Source: Gracilaria domingensis
Lineage: Eukaryota; Rhodophyta; Florideophyceae; Gracilariales; Gracilariaceae
DNA length: 64,000 bases
Reading direction: 5' to 3'
NCBI GenBank assembly: GCA_022539475.1
Contig: VCMS01000105.1
Coordinates: 62,001-126,000 of the forward strand
The position numbers and the translations under genes were made by a program. The notes below the pieces were generated by a model. It made no database searches. It worked only from the letters and a program-made list of their open reading frames with translations, and was not told the DNA's origin. Within the stretch, counting starts at the first letter, position 1, and every line of letters starts with the position of its first letter. Below, one piece after another: positions 57,720 through 64,000 of this stretch.

Positions 57720-58097
57720 TAATTTCTAGGGTTCCAAAGACTAGTGATTGCCTCTGATTGCCTTCGAGGCAACCTAGATCACTGAACATCCTTTTGGGCC
57801 TGGATTCCTTACCAGCAGTTTCCTTCGCTTCACTATCAGCTTTGAACATTTCCGACACAGCAGGTTGCTGAGCCTCGATATTCGTAATATTATTCATCAC
57901 TCTAGTTCTTCGTCGCTTGTAAGATCCTTTTCTTGTGCATTGCGTTTTGTCTCAAAGTTCACACCAATTGCATGTAACTTTTTCTTCCACCTCCTAAAAA
58001 TCTCACCATTAGCAGTTCGTAAAACATTTTTCATGACATTAAAATTAGGAAAGCTACACAAATGTTGAAGAACATCTCCATTATTTTGTATCTCTCG
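57720..58097 (-). pseudogene. unrecognised basic/acidic protein fragment cut by the transposon
   Basis: An open frame from 58,097 (no ATG until 58,034) reads MKNVLRTANGEIFRRWKKKL... and stops at TGA 57,897-57,899. The overlapping next frame starting MNNITNIEAQQPAVSEM continues the protein-like character to GTLEIT, where the outer transposon copy begins at its CTG. A one-base shift at about 57,900 would join the two. Not recognised; probably a gene or older mobile element broken by frameshift and insertion. Confidence 0.35.
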
Positions 58098-58757
58098 TTA
58101 AGCTCTCAGATCGATCTTTATTGTTTTTGGACTGTGGAAGACACGAACGAGCAAACGCTCATGATGCCTGCTTCTCTGCAGAGCAAAACTTTGCGCGTTC
58201 AGTGCGTTCTATCGTAACGTCATAGCTCCCAAGGTGGGTGATTTTGGTGCTCAAAATGCTTAAACTAGAACCAAGTATCGTATGGCTAGAACCGGTTGAC
58301 GATGAAGCACATGAAGCAAAGCTAAAGTGACGAAGGATCTGCATTCAGTCAGCTTAGCAGCCTTTGTCACTGTGCAAGACCAAAACATCGCTCTTCTTGC
58401 TAAAACATCCGTTGCAAACAACTTCTCTTCCTGCTTCCCGGCAACTCCAAACTAGAGCGCTCTCATCTTCACTTTGATCCAATTAAATCTTAGAAATTCT
58501 GAATCCTTATAAAATAGTTTTCAACAATTTTTTGATTGCTAGCAATATCCCAATTACGACATTACGGAATAAGATAATAATTAATTCTCAGGTGCTTTTT
58601 TTCGCACAATAAAGCGTAACACTCGCTTCATTCCAACGTATTTCTTTTCCATCAAAACCACCGAATTATCAAATAATTTTCCTTCCTCATCATTATGGTT
58701 CTGCAAAGCTTTATCTTCAACTTGTTTCTGTAGCAATTTGTTACTTAAGCTCAAATT

Positions 58758-58994
58758 CTACCAAAAAATAGTACGGTAAGCCATTGATCCTAAATAAAGT
58801 TCAGAACAATTAACAGCTGGCTCGCAAGGCAGAACTAATACCTTTACGTTTTGCCCATTAAACTTGCGCCTGTCACTACGGAACGTTTGATCACGTTGAA
58901 AAGAACAAAATGGGGGCTTTCCATGTACGAAAACTACATCAGTAGCGTATCTAGCGTGCAAATAATTCAAAACGTGCTTGCACTTAGTTCCGAC
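58758..58994 (-). pseudogene. unrecognised protein-coding fragment
   Basis: A minus-strand frame without a convincing start (LNYLHARYATDVVFVHGKPP..., then RRKFNGQNVKVLVLPCEP) ends at TAA... TAG-free to 58,758. Its composition is protein-like but I recognise no family. The surrounding AT-rich DNA (58,100-58,750) holds nothing else that I can support. Confidence 0.22.
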
Positions 58995-59219
58995 ATTTGT
59001 TCTTAGTGAACGATTGCTCTATATCCATAACATAATTGTAGCGGCGTTTCTAAACAGTGTTTCCTGGAACTTCCTAGAACACACCTTCTCCCCCCCCTCC
59101 CCCTGAATTTTTTCTGGTCTCGGCCTGGAGATAGAAAAAAGGCAGCGTAGAAGCTGCACTTTCCTGTCCCCGCCTCTGACAACCCTCAAGGGGCGATCCA
59201 GAGAAGACCGGCGCCGTCT

Positions 59220-59640
59220 CGCGCGCCGTCGCGGCGCAGAGGCGCGACGGCCCCGCACCGAAGAAGCCGATGATGGTCGCCGCGCCGTCACGCCGTCGAA
59301 GCACGGCGCCCGCTCCAAGTTCAGACCGAGCTGCTGAGTCGCGACGGCCGCATGGTAGACGAAAAGATGGTGGTCGCCGTGCTCTCTTACCACTGAGCCC
59401 CGACGGTCGTGCCAAGGAAAGGCTGTGCCGTCACGCTGCGGAGGCGCTACGGCCGCGCCAAGTGCAGACAGCGCCACCGCGCCATTCAAGTGCAAGGGAC
59501 GCGCGCCAGAGAAGACGTTGATGGTCGCCGTGCCGTCGCATCGCGGAGGTGCGACAGCCGCGCCAAGTCTAGGCCGCGCCGTCGCGCCTCGGCGGCGGGA
59601 CGGCCGCATTAGAAGGAGCGCCGCCGACGCGTGGCGCTGC
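59220..59640. repeat. GC-rich degenerate tandem modules
   Basis: About six imperfect modules built on GCCGTCRC(N)GCGGAGG(Y)GCGACGGCCGC, some followed by a spacer ending GATGGTCGCC (59,270, 59,370 and 59,520). Stops are rare, so long frames exist in several phases. On the minus strand the modules read as GAAVAPP(Q/R)xDGTA repeats. The tract contrasts sharply with the AT-rich DNA to its left. Coding status is undecided. Confidence 0.5.
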
Positions 59641-59875
59641 GTGAGCGAGGAAAGGAGGAAGCGCCACGCCGCCATGCAAGGAAGCCTCGCCGCCGCCGCG
59701 CTGCTTTGCAAAGGAGCGTCGCTACCGCCGCGCCGCCATGGAAGGGAGCGTCGCCGTTATCGCGCCGCAACAATGAGCACGTGCATAACTTAATACGCAA
59801 AGGAACTAGATTTTATTGGATGCAAGTCAGACGCATCATGGCAAGAGGGCTAGGTGCAGGGGTGAAAAATGTAAG

Positions 59876-60160
59876 TCAGGCTGAGAAGATAGCTTGAACT
59901 GTCTTATGAACAAAACGAATGGCTAGCGAACGAGAAGGCGATCTCAAGCACATCATGGACAAGGCCAGACCAACGCCAATACCTCGCACAAAATGCTGAG
60001 GTAAATCGTTGAGATTCTCTTTCAGTTTCTCCAAGTTGATTCCACGCTTAAGCAAGAAGTCGTACACCGCGTTTTCGCATGCCAATAACTGTGCTTCAAC
60101 GTGTTCTTTGGCTGCCTCTTCGTCTTCCTCTGCGAGCGCGGCGAGCTCTTCGTCTTTCAT
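59876..60160 (-). CDS. small acidic helical protein, unrecognised
   Basis: A 94-aa frame from ATG at 60,160 (open further upstream without another ATG). Residues 1-50 are acidic and likely helical (MKDEELAALAEEDEEAAKEH..., LLKRGINLEKLKENLNDLP), followed by GIGVGLALSMMCL, a short hydrophobic stretch. No domain is recognised. It is divergent from the gag-like pseudogene and about 1 kb from it; it could be part of that or another retroelement. Confidence 0.35.
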   Translation of the reverse strand: MKDEELAALAEEDEEAAKEHVEAQLLACENAVYDFLLKRGINLEKLKENLNDLPQHFVRGIGVGLALSMMCLRSPSRSLAIRFVHKTVQAIFSA

Positions 60161-60727
60161 GGAATCCACCGTGACTGTGGTGCAATACCACGAGTGGGCA
60201 AACAAGAGCCGCGTCGCGGAAAGCGCAGCTACAGGGTGTTCGGGACCTACTCTCTATAGAGGTAGATGTAGCAGTAGAACCCTCTGATTGGGCCAGCGCG
60301 ATGCCGGGTAAGTTCTGGTGGCCCCGATCTGGGCGTGCAGTCAGAGGTAAAGGGGAAGAATCGGCGTAGGTATCCGGATATTTCGGAGAGCCACAGCGAG
60401 TGGGGGTACCCAGCCCAGCGGTAGGGGGCAACAAAGGATCAGCAAACGAGCCGCAAGGCGGAGCACTGACTCGTAATAAACGGGAGTAAGTCCCGAGACT
60501 AGTGGGCCAAACCTGTATAACATGGCAGAGAAACAAGAGCTGTATGACGGGAATAATAACAAATAAACAACAGAAAGATGCAGTAACGACGGTCTACGAC
60601 TCCTCAGTGGTAGAGGTGGGATGACTAGCCCGGGATCGCGGCGGTTTGTTCGGTTAGGGACGAAGACCGTTCGCAAGCGGCAAGAACGTCAGAGCCAGAA
60701 GCCTCCTTGAAGTTTACTTCCCGTTCA

Positions 60728-60747
60728 GTGGCGGCAAATGCCGCCAC
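60728..60747. repeat. perfect 9-bp inverted repeat beside a TATA motif
   Basis: GTGGCGGCA, AA, TGCCGCCAC, followed directly by CTATATAGG at 60,748-60,756. Confidence 0.9.
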
Positions 60748-60756
60748 CTATATAGG
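60748..60756 (+). promoter_or_regulatory. TATA motif CTATATAGG
   Basis: Lies directly after the palindrome. No ORF with a good start follows closely, so its use is uncertain. Confidence 0.25.
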
Positions 60757-61088
60757 GCACTTGAAAATACCAACTAAAAATATCCAACTATCCGGCGCTG
60801 CCGACCAACACTCTACACGTGTGAAACCGTGGCAGGTTGGCCACGGCGCACCCGGCATCGGGCCAACTCAGCACACGTGTGCAGAAACACTACCCTTCCT
60901 AGGCATACCCCAAAATAGGGCCACTACTACAGTAGCCTCTCATAACATGAGGTGTCGAAGCCGGTAACGGATCAACAGACTATGAAAAGCACCTCGGTGC
61001 ATCCCTCTGCAGGGCCTTTTGCTCTACATCTTCCCCTTCTCAGGCTGAGACACCGACCTTGTCGGCTCGATGCGCCTAGCGATGGAGG

Positions 61089-61097
61089 TATATAAGG
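61089..61097 (+). promoter_or_regulatory. TATA box TATATAAGG of the gag-like gene
   Basis: Positioned 91 bases before the ATG at 61,188, a normal TATA-to-start distance including a short leader. Confidence 0.5.
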
Positions 61098-61187
61098 AAG
61101 TCTCTCAAGACGGGTCTGCCGAGAACTGTTCGGAACCATCAAAATCCGGTATCAATAGCGAACCTCGCCATCTCGAGCCCTCCCACG

Positions 61188-62933
61188 ATGTCCAACACAC
61201 CCAACGCCCATCCGTCTTCGACGGCACGCATGCAAGGTTCCAAACCGCCGTTCCGGTCCGTACCTCCCCCAGTCGGCGGCTACCTCCCAGCCGGGTTCTT
61301 CCGGACAAGATCACGCTCCAGCTCAGGCTGGTCCCGCGCCAGTATGGGATTGGTTCAACCTTGAGATGCCAGCTATGCTGGTTGGGTAGCCTACTGCAAA
61401 CGTGTTACGCATCCGGGATCCGCACCGGCACAGTTTCCTTTTCGTCCAAGCCCCGTGGCTTGACGCCACGGCCGTTCGGGATACCGAGCTCATCGACTCG
61501 TACGCTCTCGACGGTCAACTCCCTAGTGGGCTTCCTGCTGACGTTACACGTTCCTGGGACTGGATCGCCCACCTTGCGGTCATACCGAGTTTCCTGTTCG
61601 TAGGTCGAAACGAGACGAGACAATTTGCTCGCAATGAGATGGCCCGCATTGGGTACGCGCGACACTTCCGAGCTCCGAACGAGCATCCGGTGCCAGCACA
61701 GTATCAGTATGACGTGGGACGTTACCGAACTTTCGGCGAGGTCGGCTACGGCGACCATCTAGCCAATGCGTTGGACGAAATTGACCGATATTCGGACACC
61801 GTTCAGCCGCAGCAGGAGTTGATCCTGTGGGCTCGGCCTAATCTTCGTGCAGAGTTCCGGCTTCTTCGCCGTTTTGCACGGTCTCAATTCCATGAAGGCC
61901 TCCGATTTGAGAGGACACGGCGTTTCCGCTTTGGAGTATTGGTGCCGTACCAGTGCACGGAGGTTGAGCGCATCGCGCGACACTCCCATAGTGGGCGATA
62001 CCTGCCGCTGCCGTCGTTCTGGCCTGCGGTCGAAGTCCCACGAGGGTGTCACGTGAAGCTGCCGCCCTGCCTAACTTACATAGGCTCCTATTTCATGAAC
62101 GATCCGCCTCGCGGCCTTTGGAGCATCCTTGCGACAGAATGGACCGTCCGCGTTGCGGCTTTCCTCCTTATCGGGTATACGATTCATACCGGGTGTGGTT
62201 CGTTCCGGAGCTCATCCGGCAAGCGATCCGGGCATTGGATCTCTCCGAAGTGCTCGGCTCGGTCCGCAATGCGCGCGAAGCCACCGCGTTGGTGGACTTC
62301 ATTGACCAGATTGACTGGAACGAGGTGCTTGCTAGCCAGGTTTCCAGCGGGGTTCGTCGGCAGTCGGACCGCTATCCCAGGCGAAATTTCAACGCCGGCG
62401 ACTTCGTATACTTTGACCCATGGATTTGGGAGATAGTTGATCCCGCTGAGGCGGCTGCTCGCCGCCGAGAGAAGCGTCATATCCCGGAAGGGCACCCGCG
62501 TGGGTTCGTATACGTCGACGATGACGGTGATGACCCTGCCAAAGGAGAAAGCTCCATGGACGAAGGGAGCCAAGGAGGCGTGGAAGTTGTACAGGAGCCC
62601 GAAGAGATAGGAGACGACGACGAAGTCGTAGTTGTTGTCCCACCCGCTGTAGCGGCTCCCGTTACGACCGGGCGGTGGGCTCAGGATGTGGCATCTGCCG
62701 GGGGCGCCAGTTCCTCTCTCACTCCTCGAGGGGCGGTCATTCGCGACTTCCTTCCAGGCGTGAGAGTGGCCGTTCCCGATAGGGTGACCGACGAGTCGGA
62801 ATTTCAAGCGATAGCGGCACAGCGCTTCTCCGAGGCTCCAGGTAGTGGGGGCACGGTGCTGGGCTGTCCGGCGCGTAATTCTCCGGCTCGAGATCCCTGG
62901 CGGGTTACAGTAGTCCGTAGTAATCCCCGATGA
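61188..62933 (+). pseudogene. gag-like retroelement protein with three lesions
   Basis: ATG at 61,188 (MSNTPNAHPSSTARMQGSKP...) is followed by a shift at the five-C run 61,266-61,270, an in-frame TAG at 61,387-61,389, and a second shift at about 62,140-62,165. Between these, long protein-like frames run from 61,390 to about 62,150 (DWIAHLAVIPSFLFVGRNET..., PNEHPVPAQYQYDVGRYRTF) and then to TGA 62,931. The start is Pro/Ser-rich, the middle helical and charged (ALDLSEVLGSVRNAREATAL), the end acidic and Pro/Val-rich. I saw no zinc knuckle, protease or reverse transcriptase. Layout and TATA box suggest the first ORF of an LTR retroelement, but the family is not recognised with certainty. Confidence 0.5.
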
Positions 62934-63304
62934 TGAGGGGCAGACTCAATAGTCAGGGGTAAACTTCTCCAACCTTGCTGGCTTGGCTCAAATTTTTCTC
63001 CTTGTTTTCCACCTTCTCAGGGGGCAATACCTCGTTCGAGGCTGTTTCGAATGGCCCACAAGAGAGGGCTAACTTTCCACAGAAGAGGCTGTAGCGATAA
63101 AACTTCTTAGTCTTCCTTCCAGTGTCCTGGCTTCTTCTCCTTCTTCCTAGGGGTCTTTTTCACTGTAAGTGGCTTCCGCCTTTCGCGGCTTGTTTTTTCA
63201 GCAAAGGCTTTCCGCAAAAAGCGGGATGCTGATATCAACGTAGTTGCATCCGCGTGAAGCGGCGTTTTCCGTCTGAGATGGCATAACTCACAAGTTGTGG
63301 GTGG
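62934..63304. other. spacer between two convergent retroelement pieces
   Basis: No open frame of note; a plus-strand pyrimidine-rich stretch lies at 62,965-63,020 and 63,105-63,160. It may include the 3' non-coding end of the minus-strand gypsy element. Confidence 0.35.
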
Positions 63305-63721
63305 TCAACCCACTTGGGCTTTGTCCAGCGTAGCCGGTATCGGTGTCCGTGTGCCACGGTGGTACTGTAGAACCTTAGAGCGAGACAAATGCTCGATAGG
63401 CTCATGTCTGTCCTTCGACGAAGGACAGCCGTACCAACGGACTCGATACAATAGCTCTCCATCAGAGGCGTAGCCGTGACTAATCAGACGGTCCATAACG
63501 TACTCCCTGTCAAGGACAGGCCGCTCAGTGTGCAGTTCGGTTATTGTGCTCTCTTCTGAGGTGTGGTTGATTGCTTTCTCGTCGTGGCAATCGTTGCCAA
63601 ACGCTTCCGTCCTGACGGCAGTGCGTTCTGTACGCCAGGCAACCCTGGTGACGATTGTGTGCTCCTGACATTCAGGCTTCCAGATTTCTGGCTTTCCTTC
63701 CCGTGTTGTCGGGCTCTGACC
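63305..63721 (-). pseudogene. C-terminal chromodomain tail of a gypsy-type pol
   Basis: The frame is open from 63,721 (after TAA at 63,722-63,724) to TGA at 63,305-63,307, 138 codons. The last ~65 residues fit a retrotransposon chromodomain: VMDRLISHGYASDGELLYRV, then RWYGCPSSKDRHEPIEHLSR and a short tail. The Y-R-V-R-W-x-G and E-P-x-x-x-L positions are conserved, though the usual Trp before EP is His. This domain ends the pol of chromoviruses, including Phytophthora gypsy elements, and targets integration. The preceding residues are a low-similarity linker. No integrase precedes it in frame, so it is a 5'-truncated relic or the preceding part is frameshifted. Confidence 0.55.
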
Positions 63722-63724
63722 TTA

Positions 63725-64000
63725 CTTCGTTCGTCTCGAATAGCGAGCTTCCGGGGTTCCGGCGAGATCTCGCGTCGTGAGGGTGAGCGGTCCGCATTGC
63801 GGTGCGCCAGAGAGTGGTGCTATTGTGCGCGCTGTGGCGGCGTCTCGCCACTCACTGCTGGTGATGGGGCCTGCGCCGGTGCAGGGCTGTACGCTGTCGA
63901 TTCGAATTCGGAATTTACGTATTCGGCGGCCGCCGGCATTACAGCAGGCGCGTGCTCGGCTCTTTTGCTGTCGTCTTCCACTGGAGGCGGATCTCCGCCG
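63725..64000. other. window end, possible continuation of the gypsy element
   Basis: GC-rich sequence up to the window edge. I see no conserved integrase motif; the left-going element may continue here in other frames. Confidence 0.25.

Larger units (their letters stand above)
60206..61187. other. probable LTR or 5' leader of the gag-like element
   Basis: GC-rich sequence without a supported gene but with two TATA motifs and a perfect palindrome. I could not define LTR ends because the matching LTR is not in the window. Confidence 0.35.

Noticed and set aside
60096-60536. 146-codon minus-strand frame
   Set aside because: It overlaps the better-supported acidic ORF in another phase; Pro/Arg-rich shadow composition.
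63305-63851. Longer chromodomain frame reaching 63,851
   Set aside because: On recounting codons by coordinate, TAA at 63,722-63,724 closes the frame, so it was limited to 63,305-63,721.

Overview
The window looks like eukaryotic, most likely oomycete (Phytophthora/Peronosporales-type), nuclear DNA. The support is indirect. Genes are sparse and mostly intronless. The two introns I can propose use CTAAC-type branch points. A bZIP protein lacks the usual DNA-contacting Asn, as some oomycete bZIPs do. There is a secreted Cys-rich protein with a VWD/root-cap-like domain, and a gypsy-type chromodomain tail of the kind common in Phytophthora. There are no bacterial operons, no rRNA and no CRISPR array.

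Layout. (1) 1-1,139 is flanking DNA with a broken, unrecognised reading frame. (2) 1,092-38,876 is a head-to-tail array of a ~2,361-bp monomer, 15 full copies plus 0.34. Copies 1-4 and 10-16 are almost identical. Copies 5-9 become increasingly riddled with small insertions: monomer length rises from 2,361 to 3,007 bp and falls again. This is best explained by uncorrected long-read sequence bridging the array, so genes should not be called between about 12.6 and 22.8 kb. Each clean monomer carries a minus-strand Ser/Lys/Ala- then Gly/Ser/Tyr-rich ORF of 127 codons. (3) 38,877-45,190 holds transposon debris (a DDE transposase fragment, possible gypsy pol pieces), a degenerate ~22-bp repeat tract, small uncertain ORFs and AT-rich spacers. 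(4) 45,194-49,580 holds two divergently arranged paralogues of a four-membrane-segment glycoprotein family. The right copy is intact (494 aa); the left has one in-frame TAG. Between them lie 104-bp direct repeats around a tRNA-like (SINE-type) sequence. (5) 49,866-53,740 holds a possible LTR-like segment, a bZIP gene, intergenic DNA and a decayed secreted-protein gene. (6) 54,200-57,720 is AT-rich and contains a non-autonomous DNA transposon of 827 bp, interrupted by a second 827-bp copy in the opposite orientation, both with CTG target duplications. (7) 57,720-64,000 holds gene fragments, a GC-rich degenerate tandem tract, a small acidic ORF, a gag-like pseudogene with its own TATA box, and the chromodomain end of a gypsy element on the opposite strand.

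No metabolic pathway or operon is evident. The window is mainly a record of repeat amplification, transposon nesting and gene duplication. Genes likely to be functional are the 494-aa membrane protein and the bZIP protein; the Ser-rich array ORF is a candidate.
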